64,000 nt of DNA from Thinopyrum elongatum (GCA_011799875.1 CM022303.1:190389700-190453699), one strand, 5' to 3'. Shown: positions 1 through 12,114, counted from the stretch's first letter. Notes: generated from the letters alone by a model not told the origin. Numbers and translations are program-made.

Positions 1-1182
1 AGTTTCATATGTTGCTTTTTAATAAGCTCAAACAAATATAAGTGAAGACCATGAGCATAATATTTGTTTCTCTCAAATTAATCTAAGTGAAGCAAGAGAG
101 AATTTCTTCAAAATTTTACTAACTCCCAAATAAATCTAAGTGAATCATGAGAGCATTTCTTCAAAAATAACAAAGCACACCATGCTCAAAAAGATATAAG
201 TGAAGCACTAGAGCAATTCCAAGGCTCTAAAAATTTAAGTGAAGCATAGGAGCAAGCATAGCATAGTTTTTGGCTCTCTCAAAAAGGTGTGTCCAGCAAG
301 GATTCAAGACTTAAAATAAAAAATAAAACAAGCAAAGACTCAAATCATACAAGACGCTCCAAGCAAAACTCATAATATGTGACGAATAAAAATATAGCTC
401 CAAGTAAAATACCGATGGTCGTTAGAAGAAAGAGGGGATGCCACTCGGGGGCATCCCCAAGCTTACTTGCTTGATACTTCTTGAATATTATCTTGGGGTG
501 CCTCGGGCATCCCCAAGCTTAGCCTTTTGCTAATCCTTATTCCTTCATCCATCGTAATCTCACCCAAAACTTGAAAACTTCAATCACACAAAACTCAACA
601 AAACCTTCATGAGATCCGTTAGTATAAGAAAACAAATTTTTACTTTAAGTACTGTAGAAAACCCATTCAAATTTTGTTCTTGCATTATATCTACTGTATT
701 CCAACTCTTCTATGGCAAAAACTCTTCAAAGAAAACCATAGATTCATCAAAATAAGCACACAATGCAAAGAAAACAGAATCTGTCAAAAACAGAACAGTC
801 TGCAAAGATACGAATTGTTCTCATACTTCTGTAACTCCACATATTCTGAAAAACCAGTATTACAGAGGCAATTTTTAAATAAATCTTGTGTAAAAAAATC
901 AGAATTTTTTGTCTCTGCTGTGAATTTTCAAAATTGTTTTACTAGACGCAAAAGTTTCTGTTTTCCAACAAGATCAAATCAACTATCACCCAAATCATCC
1001 CAAAGGCTTTGCTTGGCACAAACACTAATTTAAACCACAAAAACACATCAAACCAGAGGTATAATTGGGTATTTTATTGAAAACAGCAAGAAAACCAAAA
1101 AGCAAAAAGATACAAGTTGGGTTGCCTCCCAACGAGCGCTATCGTTTTACGCCCCTAGCTAGGCATAAGATTTTATTGATGC
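1..1182 (-). other. Element B 3' non-coding region
   Basis: This AT-rich stretch between the B ORF and its unseen 3' LTR has no credible coding frame. It aligns by eye along most of its length with 38290-39480 of element C. Shared landmarks are the cysteine-free spacer beginning with the GGGAGGCAACCCAA inverted repeat near 1113-1130, the repeated gaagc/taagtgaa motif, and two hairpins at 434-517. The open frame at 674-1033 on the plus strand is not supported, because it runs antisense to the element. Confidence 0.7.
434..520 (-). repeat. Paired hairpins carrying the GCTTGGGGATGCC motif (element B)
   Basis: First hairpin: GGGGATGCC at 434-442 pairs with GGCATCCCC at 450-458. Second: CTTGGGGTGCC at 492-502 pairs, with one bulge, with GGCATCCCCAAG at 506-517. 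Both end in the sequence AAGCTT. The same pair occurs in element C at 38736-38760 and 38794-38819. On the element's sense strand the motif resembles the polypurine tract found next to the 3' LTR of C (36992-37005). Confidence 0.75.
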
Positions 1183-2031
1183 TCACATGAAAGATAATAA
1201 TGAAAACACAAAGAGAGCATCATAAAACATGTGACAAACATATTTAAGTCTAATGTATTTCCGATGCATAGGAATTTTATAGGAAAACAAATTAGCAAGA
1301 CAAGCAAGATCTAGCATATGCATGGAAGAAAACAATAGCAATCTCAACATGAAGAGAGGTAATTTAGTAACATGAAAATTTCTACAACCATATTTCCCTC
1401 TCTCATAATAATTACATGTGGGATCATATTCAAACTCAACAATATAGCTATCACATAACATATTCTCTACATGATCCACAAGCATGCAAAGTTGACACTC
1501 TTCCAAAATAGTGAGATTATCATCAAATAAAGTCATGACCTCTCCAAGCCCACTTTTATCAAAAAATTCATAAGATTGAACACTCTCCAAATATGTGGGA
1601 TTATTTTTACCTAAAGTTGACACTCTTCCAAACCCACTTTCAATATTATTGCAAACATTATTATCAATAACATATTCATCATGAGGCTTAAATAAATTTT
1701 CAAGATCATAAGAAGAATCACCCTAATCATGATCATTGCAATAAGTAGTGGACATATCAAAATTAGCATCCCCAAGCTTGGGGTTTTGCATATTATTAGC
1801 ACAATTGACATTAATAGAATTTATAATAACATCATTGCAATCATGTTTTTCATTCAAGGAGCTATCATGAACCACTTTATAAATTCCTTCGTTTAACACT
1901 TCATCACAATTTTCAGAATCATAAATCTCAAGCAAAACTTCATAAAGATAATCTAGTGAACTCAATTCACTAGCAATTGGTTCATCATAATTGGATCTTT
2001 TGAAAAGATTAGCAAGTGGATGAGGATCCAT
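1183..2031 (-). pseudogene. Element B orphan ORF, 282 codons with one in-frame stop
   Basis: I do not recognise this protein. The frame starts at ATG 2031 (MDPHPLANLF...) just after the leader and runs to 1183, broken once by TAG at 1725-1723. It takes the place that gag occupies in element C. The middle part (DKSGLGEVMTL...) weakly resembles a stretch of the C gag region (DKSGFEEVKTL), so it may be a highly diverged derivative of that segment. The last 80 residues hold two hydrophobic stretches (around FMLRLLLFSSMHML and FYDALFVFSLLSF) that could be membrane helices. No zinc knuckle, protease or polymerase motif is visible. An env-like role is conceivable but unsupported. Confidence 0.55.
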
Positions 2032-2255
2032 AACAATAGATTTTTAGCAAGCGAAGATGCAAGCAAATAGAAGGCACATGGCAACACAAGCAAACATGAG
2101 ATCTGACGAGAAAAACGGCGAACGAAAAAGAGGGTGAATAAAACGGCAAATTTTTGTGAAGTAGGGGAGAGGAAAATGAGAGGCAAATGGAAAATAATGT
2201 AAATTGCAAGGAGATGAGATTTGTGATTAGGAACCTGGTAGATGTTGATGATGTC

Positions 2256-2273
2256 TCCCCGGCAACGGCGCCA
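2256..2273 (-). promoter_or_regulatory. Primer-binding site, element B (tRNA-Asp)
   Basis: On the minus strand this reads TGGCGCCGTTGCCGGGGA, an exact complement of the 3' end of plant tRNA-Asp(GTC). It lies 11 nt inside the LTR edge (2285) and primes minus-strand DNA synthesis. It also fixes the direction of the element. A and C have the same site with one and two mismatches. Confidence 0.9.
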
Positions 2274-2284
2274 GAAACTCCTCT

Positions 2285-3861
2285 TGATGTCTGCTAGAAC
2301 TACGTCGGTTTTTCCCCAGAGAGGGAGGGATGATGCAGCATAGCGACGGTAGGTATTTCCCTCAGTGATGAGACAAGGTTATCGAACCAGTAGGAGAACC
2401 ACGCAACACCATGTAAACAGCTCCTGCACACAAAGAACAAATACTTGCAACCTGATGTGTTAAAAGGGTTGTCAATCCCTTTCGGGTAACAAGATAGATA
2501 AAATTGTAGTAGATTGAAAGATGCAAATAAAATTCAGCGAGGTATTTTTGGGTTTTTGGATTAATAGATCTGAAAATAAAAGTTGCAAATAAATAAAAGA
2601 GCGAATAGCAAAATAGATCTTGAAGGCAAATATATTAAAGAAGAGACCCGGGGGCCGTAGTTTTCACTAGTGGCTTCTCTCGAGAAAAATAGCAAACGGT
2701 GGAAACAAATTACTGTTGGGCAATTGATAGAACTTCAAATACTCATGATGATATCCAGGCAATGATCATTATATAGGCATCACATCCAAGATTAGTAGAC
2801 CGACTCCTGCCTGCATCTACTATTATTACTCCACACATCGACCGCTATCCAGCATGCATCTAGTGTATTAAGTTCATGGAGAAACGGAGCAATGCAATAA
2901 GAACAATGACATGATGTAGACAAGATCTATTTATGTAGAAATAGACCCCATCTTGTTATCCTTAATGGCAATGATACATACGTGTCGTTTCCCTTTGTGT
3001 CACTGGGATCAAGCACCGTAAGATCGAACCCATCACAAAGCACCTCTTCCCATTGCAAGATAAATAGATCAAGTTGGCCAAACAAAACCCAAATATCGGA
3101 GAAGAAATACGAGGCTATAAGCAATCATGCATATAAGAGATCAAAGAAGACTCAAATAACTTTCATGGATAAAAAGATAGATCTGATCAGAAACTCAAAG
3201 TTCATCGGATCCCAATAAACACACCGCAAAAAAGAGCTACATCATATGGATCTCCAAGAGACCATTGTATTGAGAATCAAACGAGAGAGAGAAAGCCATC
3301 TAGCTACTAACTACGGACCCGAAGGTCTACAATGAACTACTCACGCATCATCGGAGAGGCACCAATGAGGATGATGAATCCCTCTGTGATGGTCTTTAGA
3401 TTGGATCTGGTGGTTCTGGAACTTGCGGCGGCTGGAATTGATTTTCGTCGACTCCCCTAGGGTTTCTGGAATATTGGGGTATTTATAGAGCAAAGAGGCG
3501 GTGCGGGAGGCTCCCGAGGTGGGCACAACCCACCTGGGCACGCCTGGGCCTCCAGGCGCGCCCTGGTGGGTTGTGCTCCCCTCGGAGCACCCCCCCCCCC
3601 CAGGTGCTTCTCCGGCCCACTGGATGTCTTCTGGTCCAAAAAAATCCACAAAAAGTTTCACTGCGTTTGGACTCCCTTTGGTATTGATTTCCTGCGATGT
3701 AAAAAACATGCAGAAAACAGCAACTTGCACTGGGCACTATGTCAATAGGTTAGTACCAAAAAATGATATATAATGATTATAAATTGATTGTAAAACATCC
3801 AAGAATGATAATATAACAGCATGAAACAATCAAAAATTATAGATACGTTGGAGACGTATCA
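2285..3861 (-). repeat. 5' LTR of element B (1577 bp)
   Basis: The LTR starts at 3861 with TGATACGTCTCC and ends at 2285 with ...GACATCA, giving the TG...CA termini. Its length equals that of the C LTRs (1577-1578 bp) and it aligns with them and with solo LTR D. On the minus strand a TATA box (TATAAATA, 3487-3480) precedes a GC-rich stretch and is the likely promoter. A 12-14 nt poly-C run lies near 3589-3602. All ORFs called here are chance frames in GC-rich LTR sequence. Confidence 0.9.
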
Positions 3862-5052
3862 CCCACTTAGTAACAAAATCAACAACAACTGAAATATGAG
3901 TGTACCCATTAGAGGAAGGAAAAGGTCCCATATAATCAAAGCCCCAAACATCAAATGGTTCAATAACAAGTGAATAATTCATAGGCATTTCCTGACATCT
4001 ACCAATATTACTAATTCTTTGATCCCAAAAGGACAAACTTACGTGCATCCCTGAAGAGAGTAGGCCAATAAAAACCAGACTGTAGTACCTTATGTGCAGT
4101 TCTGTCTCCTACATAATGTCCTCCGTATGCTTTGAAATGACACTTCCGTAGGATTTGTTCCTGTTCATGCTCAGGTACATATCGTCTAATAACACCATCT
4201 ACTCCTTTATATAAATGTGGGTCATCCCAAAAGTAATGTCTTAAATCAAAGAACTTTTTTGTTGGTATGTAAAGCTAGGTCGTATATATTTAGCAACAAT
4301 GTAATTAGCATAGTCTGCATACCAAGGATTATTACAAGAAGTAGAAGCATTTATAACAGTTAATTGATCATCAGGAAAACTATCATCAGTAGGAAGTGGG
4401 TCATCAAGAACATTTTCCATCCTAGACAAGTTATCTGCTACAGAATTCTCATCTCGCTTTGTATCAACAATATGCAAATCAAACTCTTGTAATAAGAGAA
4501 CCCACCTAATCAGTCTAGGCTTAGCATCTTTCTTTTCCATATAAGATATTTAATAGCAGCATGATCGGTGTGAATAGTAACTTTAGAATCAACAATATAA
4601 GGTATAAATTTATCACATGCAAACACAACTGCTAAAAATTCTTTCTTAGTAGTAGCATAATTTCTTTGAGCACTATCCAAGATCTTACTAGCATAATGAA
4701 TAACATTCAATTTCTTATCAACTCTTTGACCTAGAACAACACCAATAGCATAATCACTAGCATCACAAATAATTCCAAAGGGTAGGTTCCAGACAGGTGG
4801 TTGAATAATGGGTGCAAAAATTAAGGCTTTCTTAAGTATTTCAAAGGCTTCTACACAATCATCATCAAAAACGAATGGAAATTTTTTGCAGAAGATTAGT
4901 AAGAGGCCTAGAAATTTTAGAGAAGTCTTTTATGAACTTTCTATAGAAACCAACATGACCAAGGAAGCTTCTTATACCTTTGATATCTTTAGGACATGGC
5001 ATTTTCTCAATTGCATCAACTTTAGCTTTATCTACTTCAATACCTCTTTCAG
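3862..5052 (-). pseudogene. Element A pol, RNase H and integrase N-terminal half
   Basis: Reading from 5052 down, the frame continues the RT connection (ERGIEVDKAKVDAIEKMPCP), then RNase H with YASK...QRNYATTKKEFLAVVFA and [10 protein letters not shown], then the end of RNase H ([10 protein letters not shown]...ADNLSR). After that come an HHCC zinc-finger remnant near 4140-4020 and the integrase core start FDVWGFDYMGPFPSSNGYTH, carrying the first catalytic Asp. The frame ends at TKWV where element B is inserted. Several frameshifts and stops (near 4880, 4540 and 4240) separate the pieces, so no functional product is possible. The function would be second-strand synthesis support and DNA integration. 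Confidence 0.85.
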
Positions 5053-8000
5053 TGTAACACCCCGATTTTTCGCCCTTTTGTTTTCTTTTGGATTCCTTTG
5101 GATTTTTGCTTTGGATTGCTTTTATGTGGCTCTGTGGTCTTGAAACCTGGGAAGATCATTTCTTCTTCCTCTTTGTAGTGGCTTGTCACTCTCAAATCCA
5201 TCTCAAGACCATGTCATTTCCATCTTGGCCTAAACTCAAATTCATTTCCTTGGGAATATTCCTTTTTCAATTAAAGGAATAACCCAGTTTGCCCTAGGTT
5301 GTGAAGCAACCTATATTTCTGTCATTCCAAAAATTCCCAAATAACTCTCATAAATTGTTTGGGTCATATCTTCCACAAATATGTCCAAACCCTTCCCTGC
5401 CTTGTTCAAAAATAATTTAGATTATTCATTTTCCTATTCTGCCCTAAATGGCACTTTGTGAAGGAAGTGCTATTTATCTTTGCTTGATTGCTCCCAAACT
5501 TTTTGGGCACTCTTTCCTATCCAAATCATTGCCACATGACAAAATTCAACTTCATTTGCCTAGTAAATATTCCTCAGCAATTTTCCAAAGTTTCTGAACA
5601 GAAAGAAGCTTTGGGAAGGAAGTACTAGCTAGGAGTATCCAAATGAGTTGAAATTTTGCCATGATCTCAATATGCTAAAATCATCACTCTCCACAAATTT
5701 GAACTCAATACACCTATCCATGTGAGCTCAACATCCAATCTTTGATTCTGGTCAGATATTCATATTGTGAAGCAACTATATTTTATATTGCTTCATTATT
5801 GCTGAAAATTTACCAAGACATTATCCTACATATATAATCACCCTCCACCAAATTTGGGATCATTTCATTTAGCCAATTTCTCTCTATAATTTTCCAAAAT
5901 TCTGTCCAGAAAGAAGCACTGTAAAGAAAGTACCATTTTTATTTATCCAAGTGGTATGAAATTTTTACAGTGTCTTCATATGCCCAAATAACCCCTCTAC
6001 ACCAAAATTTATCTCAATCCAACACTCTATGTGAGTGCAATATTTAATTCCTTTTTCTGGACCAGATTTGCAGTTGTGAAGCAACTATATCAAATATTGG
6101 TCCAAACCATCTCAAAATTCACAGGACTGTAGTCCTTCCTGCTCTAAACCCCTGTGACATCTTTTTACTCCAAGTAATCATCCCATTTTACCATAGTTCA
6201 TGGCTCAAGTTTGCTACAACAAACTTCAGATGACCCCTCCCATCAACCCAAAGTCGCTTTGATCGATCCATCACTTCCTTGGGGCTTTCGGATGGAGGGA
6301 CAACACCTCAAACATTGTTTGCCTAGCCTACGTGCCCTTTCCTTGGCAACACACGCGGTGACCGCGCCGTTGGCATGTGTTTGGCGCGCTCTGGGCGTCG
6401 GCTAGCTCTAGGCACCTCTCTCCCTACCATTTCCGCATGTCCCCGCATGTCCAAGAGCATCACCGTAGCCACGCGCTCGCTCCCCAGCCCTTTCCCCCTC
6501 CTCTTTCCTCCTCTCGCCACGGCAACCGCGTCTGCGGTCTGTCCGCCATCCCCACCTCCCTGGCCGCTCGACGCATCATCCCCAAGCTCTCTCGAAGCAC
6601 CCTCGTGGCCTCTCCGCAGTGAGTGAGTCCTCTGGCATGCTCTCCCCCTCCTCCGCGTGGACTGCTCATGCCAGAGCGCCGGCGACACTTCGCGGTGGCC
6701 GTGCTCGCCCCTCCTCGGCACCGCAGCTATAAATAGCCCACCCCGAGGCCTCCCGAGCATCTCATCCTCCTCACCTCACTCCCAGAAGCCTCCCCGACCC
6801 CTCAATCCATCGCCGGAGCCTCTCCTCACCTCCCCTGGCCGCCATGGCCGCCGCTCTCTCCGGCTTAAATCCGGGCAATGTCGGCCTTCCCTCTTCTTCC
6901 CACCATCACCAGAGACCTCCACCACCACCCCGGAGCCGCCCCAGCACCTCTACTTCTCCTCCGGTGGCCTCCAACCGCGAGCTCATCGGTGGCCAAAGCC
7001 ACTTCCGCCGGAGTCCAGGCCATCATCGATCCGGTCCTCCTCGGCATCCGTGTCTACCCGGGACGGAGGCGGCGTTCTCTCCCGAGCTCGTCGGTAGCCG
7101 CAGCATCCCGAACGGTGGCCGGAGCCGGCCGGACGAGCGTCGGCGACATCCCTCTGCTCCACGGGCGAGCGAGGGGATGAAGACGACGACCCAGCCAGGC
7201 GGGCCCCACTCCTCGCGGACCCCACCCGTCAGTCAGACAGGGGAGTTGACCCCGGTCAGCTGACGTGGCAAGTGGAGGCGTATTCCGTGGTGTGCGTTTT
7301 CTTTTAATGAAAGCGTATTCCCTCTCTGTTTCAGCCAGGAAGATGTTTTCCAGAAGCGAAAGTGTATTCCTTCGAAGCGTGCTTTCTGTTTTGCAGCCAG
7401 GGGCTTGTTTGTAGATGTTTATTTTACAGATTAGTCCCTGGCATTCCGCTGACTATATCTCTTCAATCGTAACTCCGATTTAGGTGATTCCAAAGCCCAC
7501 GTTCTCTGTTCGTCGAGCCCGTTCTGTTGGTACCATACATTATGAAAATGACCATTTTGCCCTTGCCCTAATCAGCCCCCTTCGAGAGAGAAACTTTTTC
7601 GGTGATTCTTTCCGCGAGTTCCTCGCACTTCTCCCCGATGAATCCTTCACACCAGGCAAGCCACACTAGCCACTTGCATGATGGCATTGCAATAGCCATG
7701 GTTTTCACTTGAATATTTAATAATTGTTTGCTCATTTAATTATTTTGTGAATGCTATGTATATGCTCAGTTGCCGATGCTCATTCTTATGCCATGTTCAT
7801 TTTCATTCAGTAAATTAAATAATGGTTTGATGTATCATTCTTGTATTTAGTTCATATGCTCGTGATCATGATATGCTCATATGCATGGTTATGATTTGTC
7901 ATGAAAATACTTGTGATATCCATGATCATCGTTATGCCATGCTCATTTGCATCCCGTAGACTAAATGACTTATTGTTGTTGATGTTATGATATTAAATGG

Positions 8001-9351
8001 TTATGTTGCTCATCCATGGTTACACTGATGGCATGCTCATATGCATTGTTATTTCATTATGTTATGTTATTATGACTCAGCTCCTCACCATTCAAGTTTA
8101 ACCGGACATTAATCAAACTTGAAAAAATCTGTTGGCTGAGTCATAGTTCCATCGAATCGAGCTGACCAGTGCAGCCACACTTGCCTTATGGGAGGCCCTA
8201 ATGCGGTCTATTGTCATGCCTCTCGCTGGTTCCTCCAACTAGGGAAGTTTATGTGCGTGCGCTACCCTGATCAGGTAGGCGGACATAAGCCTTGTGTGCC
8301 CGTGGCTGTATGGAATTCCGAGGTCCCTGTTTGGGACAAGTTGTTTCGTTTGGCCACGGCGGTGGCAACCACAAAGGTGGCAGATGTCACATGTTGACAT
8401 CAGGGCCACCCAGGACATAGCCCAAAGGGGAGTTTGTCGGAGTGGCCGGGAGAGTGTCATGCAATAGATTGGTTTTGGCGGAATATCGTTGGTCCACCCG
8501 AATGGGAGCACGAGGCCATGAATTCCGTAGTGTGGGTACAGTGTACTAACCTCTGCATAGTGTATAATCTATCGATAGCCACATCCTCGGATATGGACAC
8601 AGTTCGTAGTAGGTCACACTATGAGTCAACAGTAATAATAAGCTGTATAAATAAACAACTCTGGTTCTATGAAGACAGAAGTTGGTTGATCTTTATGTGG
8701 TCACAAGATGATCATGATGGTATCGTGGATACCGACATGGTTGATCATGAGGTGATCTCAAAATGATCACGGTGATAAGTGAGATGTATATTTATGGTGG
8801 TTATGAGATAACCTCCGAACAGAGTAAGTTGATTTTGTTAACATGTTGCATGCTAGTATCATCATGTTCATATGTTCATGCCATACTCATATTATTCTAA
8901 TGGTATAATGTTCACCATGGATAATTAACATGTAAATGCCATGCTGTTGTTTGTCTTGATTGCTTTGGTTGCCGTGAGCTTGCGAGTACATTCAAAGTAC
9001 TCACCTGGCATGTCATGCCAGTTTGCAGGTCATGATGTGATTGATTGCTTGTCGAGGATCCTGATGTTTGCGAGCTAGGATACGCGTTCCAGCCAGAGTC
9101 CCTGCAGAGTGGAGGCCATCACTGTCTCCGTTGTTCCGCTGCTACGAGTTGTTCTGCTGCTAGCATAGAATGACCGGAGTAGGCGTAGTGTCGCCGTGCC
9201 GATGTAATCCATTGTAATATCGGAACCCTTGTATCTGAATCCTTGTAATAAGAGCTGATGTGGTCTATGCCAAGCAGTGCCGTATTCCAGAAGACTTTAT
9301 CTCTAGGTTGGAATATGGGGCATTCCGGTCCCTCTGAGCCGGGGTGCCACA
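5053..9351 (+). mobile_element. S1: solo LTR of about 4.3 kb
   Basis: The segment begins TGTAACACCCC and ends GGGGTGCCACA, near-perfect short inverted ends with TG...CA termini. It is flanked by a perfect 5-bp duplication TTCAG (5048-5052 and 9352-9356). Removing the insert plus one TTCAG rejoins the A pol frame. No gag, pol or primer site is inside, so this is a solo LTR left by LTR-LTR recombination. The size matches large LTRs of Triticeae LARD elements such as Sukkula/Erika, which is an inference. The middle part (6340-7270) is strongly GC- and CpG-rich while the rest is AT-rich. ORFs there overlap on both strands and are artefacts of composition. Many parts parallel S2 (41385-45465). Confidence 0.9.
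6728..6735 (+). promoter_or_regulatory. Putative TATA box in solo LTR S1
   Basis: The sequence CTATAAATAGCC lies inside the GC-rich block of S1, followed by a CT-rich stretch that resembles a plant 5' leader. It is the best candidate for the LTR promoter. No transcript evidence is available. Confidence 0.5.
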
Positions 9352-10565
9352 TTCAGAAATTTTATCCCCAAGGACTATACCTTCATTCACCATAAAGTGG
9401 CACTTCTCCAAGTTCAAGACAAGATTAGTCTCTTCACATCTCTGCAAAACTCAGTCAAGGTTGCTTAAGCAATCATCAAAAGAGGTTCCGTAAACGGAAA
9501 AATCATCCATGAATACCTCAACAATCTTTTCATAAAAATTAGAGAATATAGCAGTCATACATCTTTGAAAGGTAGCAGGCACATTGCATAAACCAAAAGG
9601 CATACGTCTATAAGCATAAGTTCCAAAAGGACAAGTAAAAGTGGTTTTCTCTTGATCTTCTTTCGATACAGGTATTTGAGAAAAAAATAGAATATCCATC
9701 TAGGAAACAAAAATGTGTATGCTTAGATAATCTTTCTAACATTTGATCAATAAAAGGCAAGGGGTAATGATCTTTCATAGTAGCTTTATTTAATTTCATG
9801 AAATCAATTACCATCCTATAATTAGTTACAATTCTTTGTGGGATAAGTTCATTTTTATCATTAGGAATGACACTAATGCCTCCTTTCTTAGGAACACAAT
9901 GAACAGGGCTTACCCATCTACTATCAGCTATAGGATAAATTATACCTGCCTCCAGAAACTTTAATATCTCAGTTCTTACAACATCCGTCATCTTATGATT
10001 CAGACGACATTGATGATTAACGACTAGTTTAGCATTAGGCTCCATATTAATCTTGTGCTAGCATAAAGTGGGACTAATGCCCTTAAGATCATAAAGAGTA
10101 TATCCAATAGCAGCTCGGTGCTTCCTCAGAGTTTTAAGTAATCTCTTTTCTTCGTCCTCTAAAAGTTTAGCATTGATAATAACAGGATATATCTTCTCTT
10201 CATCAAGATAAGCATATTTCAGTGTATCTGGCAATTTCTTTAATTCAAACACAGCATCACTCTTAGGTGGGAGAGGATCTCCCAAATTCTCAATTGGCAA
10301 ATTGTGTTTAAGGATAAGTGCTTGTGTAAAGAATATTTCATCTATTTCATTTCTTTCATTGATGTGCATATCATTTTCATGGTCTAGCAGATATTGTTCT
10401 GAAGGATCTGTAGGAGGAATAGCAATAGAAGGAGGACCAATAATCTCATCTTTATTAGACAATTCTTTATCATGAGGTTGTCTACGAAACTTAGAGAAAT
10501 TGAATTCATGAGATACATCACCAAAATTAACACTGACTGTTTCCCTAGTATAATCAATCTTAGCA
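9352..10565 (-). pseudogene. Element A pol, reverse transcriptase
   Basis: From 10565 down: a linker (DPSEQYLLDHEND...), then the RT starting near 10045 (MEPNAKLVVNHQCRL, WVSPVHCVPKKGG, VIDFMKLNKATMKDHYPLPF, CFLDGYS). After a one-base insertion in a T run near 9690 the frame continues with QEKTTFTCPFGTYAYRRMPF and the catalytic FMDDFSVYG box near 9510. In-frame stops sit at 10060-10058 (TAG) and 9453-9451 (TGA). The frame ends in GIVLGDKISE at solo LTR S1 and resumes at 5052. The catalytic Asp pair is intact but the gene is dead. Known role: copying element RNA into DNA in virus-like particles. Confidence 0.87.
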
Positions 10566-12036
10566 TTAATTAACCGTATTCAAGAAGGGTCTACCAGATA
10601 TAATGGGACAAAAATTATCTTGTGGTGATCCAAGAACTACAAAATAAGTAGGGTATTTAATCTTAACACACAAGACTTCAACATCTCTAACAATCCCAAG
10701 TGGTGAAATAGTATTTCTGTTTGCAAGCTTAATAGTAACATCAATATCTTCTATCTCAGTAGGTGCAATGTCATTCATGACTTCTTGATATAGGGAAAAT
10801 GGAATAGCACTTACACTAGCACCCATATCACATAAACCATGATAACAATGATCTCCAATTTTAACAGAAACAACATGCATGCCAACAATGGGTTTATTCT
10901 TATCTGATGTATCTTGCTTAGCAATCCTAGTTGCTTCCTCATAGAAATATATGACATGTCCATCAATATTATCAACCAAAAGATCTTTGATCATTGCAAC
11001 ATTAGGTTCCACTCTAATTTGTTCAGAGGGTTTAAGTGATTTAATATTACTCTTATTATCCACAATTGTAGCTTTAGCATGTTCCTTAATCCTAACAGGG
11101 AAAGGAGGTTTCTCAATATAAGTAGTAGGCACAACTGGATCAACGTTATAAATGATTGTTTCATCTTCAGATATAATAGGTTCCTCACAATTTTGTTCAA
11201 TAGGTGGATGAAATTTAAACCACTTCTCCTTAGGGAGATCAACATGAGCAGAAAATGATTCACAAAAGGTAGCTACTATCGCAGAGTCAAGTCCATATTT
11301 AGTACTAAACTTATGAAAAGCATCGGTTTTCATAAAAGATTTAACATAATCAAACTCAAGATTTATACCTGACTCTTTACCTTTATCAATTTCCCAATCT
11401 TTAGAGTTGTGTTTAATTCTTTCCAGAAGATCGCATTTGAATTCAATAGTTCTCTTCATAAACGAACCAGTAGAAGAAGTATTGAGCATGGATTGATCAT
11501 TATGAGAAAGCCGAGCATAGAAGTTTTGTATAATTATTTCTCTTGAGAGGTCATGATTGGGCCATGTCTGGATCATATATTTAAGCCTCTCCCAAGCTTG
11601 AGCGATACTTTCGCCTTCACAAGGCCAAAAATTATATATATAATTCCGATCACGATGAACCAAATGCATAGGATAAAATTTCTGGTGAAATTCCAGCTTC
11701 AACCGGTTCCAATCCCATGTTCCAGTATCATCCAATAGCCTATTCCATGTCAATGCCTTTCCCCCAAAGATAAAGGAATACCTTCTTCTTAACTCCATCC
11801 TCGAATAAACTTGTAAGCTTAGACAATCCACAAATTTTATCTATATAGATCAAGTGCATATCAGGATGTACTGTTCCATCTCCTGCATAAGGATTAGCTA
11901 GCAATTTATCTAAAATACTGAAAGGAATCTCATAATAAATATTTGATGTAGGTTCAGTAGGTTGAGGAGCAACTCTTATTGCTTCCAGTCGAGGTCAAGA
12001 TAGCCTGAACAAGCCCCTCAAAGGATTATTTTCCAT
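10566..12036 (-). pseudogene. Element A gag and aspartic protease
   Basis: The likely start is ATG at 12036 (MENNPLRGLF...), shortly after the primer site. The frame is soon broken by a stop and a shift, and is then open from 11831 to 10566 (421 codons). It contains a gag core (ALTWNRLLD..WDWNRLKLEFHQKFYPMH, ESIAQAWERLKYMIQTWPNH) at about residues 28-115 and a retropepsin-like domain with CDMGASVSAIPFSLY and the flap-side PIISGRPFLNT near the end. The protease motif DMGAS replaces the usual D-T/S-G, as in other plant Gypsy elements of this type. The frame ends at 10566 and the next segment is in another frame. Confidence 0.82.
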
Positions 12037-12085
12037 AGTCACGAGTGATAGTAATAAAAATGTTTCCTTACCAAAGGTGATTCAC

Positions 12086-12103
12086 TCCCCGGCAACGGCG
12101 CTA
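12086..12103 (-). promoter_or_regulatory. Primer-binding site, element A (tRNA-Asp)
   Basis: Minus-strand sequence TAGCGCCGTTGCCGGGGA matches the complement of the plant tRNA-Asp 3' end with one mismatch. It lies 11 nt from the LTR edge at 12115, the same spacing as in B and C. Confidence 0.85.
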
Positions 12104-12114
12104 GAAAAGAGTCT

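Larger units (their letters stand above)
1..3861 (-). mobile_element. Element B: Athila-type non-autonomous LTR retrotransposon, 5' portion
   Basis: Read on the minus strand this is a 5' LTR (3861 to 2285), a tRNA-Asp primer site, a leader, one short ORF and a long non-coding 3' region that runs off the window at base 1. LTR, leader and 3' region match element C (35414-47403) closely, so B and C are one family. B has no gag, protease or polymerase. It is inserted in the integrase of element A: the A reading frame stops at TKWV just outside the LTR edge. The target duplication cannot be checked because the far end is outside the window. The LTR start TGATACGTCTCCAACGTATC suggests a WHAM- or Sabrina-like wheat family, which is a guess from memory. 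Confidence 0.85.

Noticed and set aside
674..1033. 119-codon plus-strand ORF
   Set aside because: It is antisense to the non-coding 3' region of element B, and the matching part of C (39118-39342) keeps the frame only in part. No domain.
2256..2273. Possible tRNA-Asp gene fragment, also at 12086 and 45798
   Set aside because: Only the last 18 nt of the tRNA match, at a fixed distance from an LTR in each case. These are primer-binding sites.
3341..3773. Several overlapping ORFs on both strands, recurring at 36477-36912, 46888-47324 and 48881-49319
   Set aside because: They repeat because they are the same GC-rich part of the B/C family LTR. They overlap in several frames and are not coding.
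6323..7263. Long GC-rich ORFs in S1, including MAAALSGLNPG...
   Set aside because: Open on both strands in several frames, as expected from low stop frequency in GC-rich DNA. No domain and no counterpart frame in S2.
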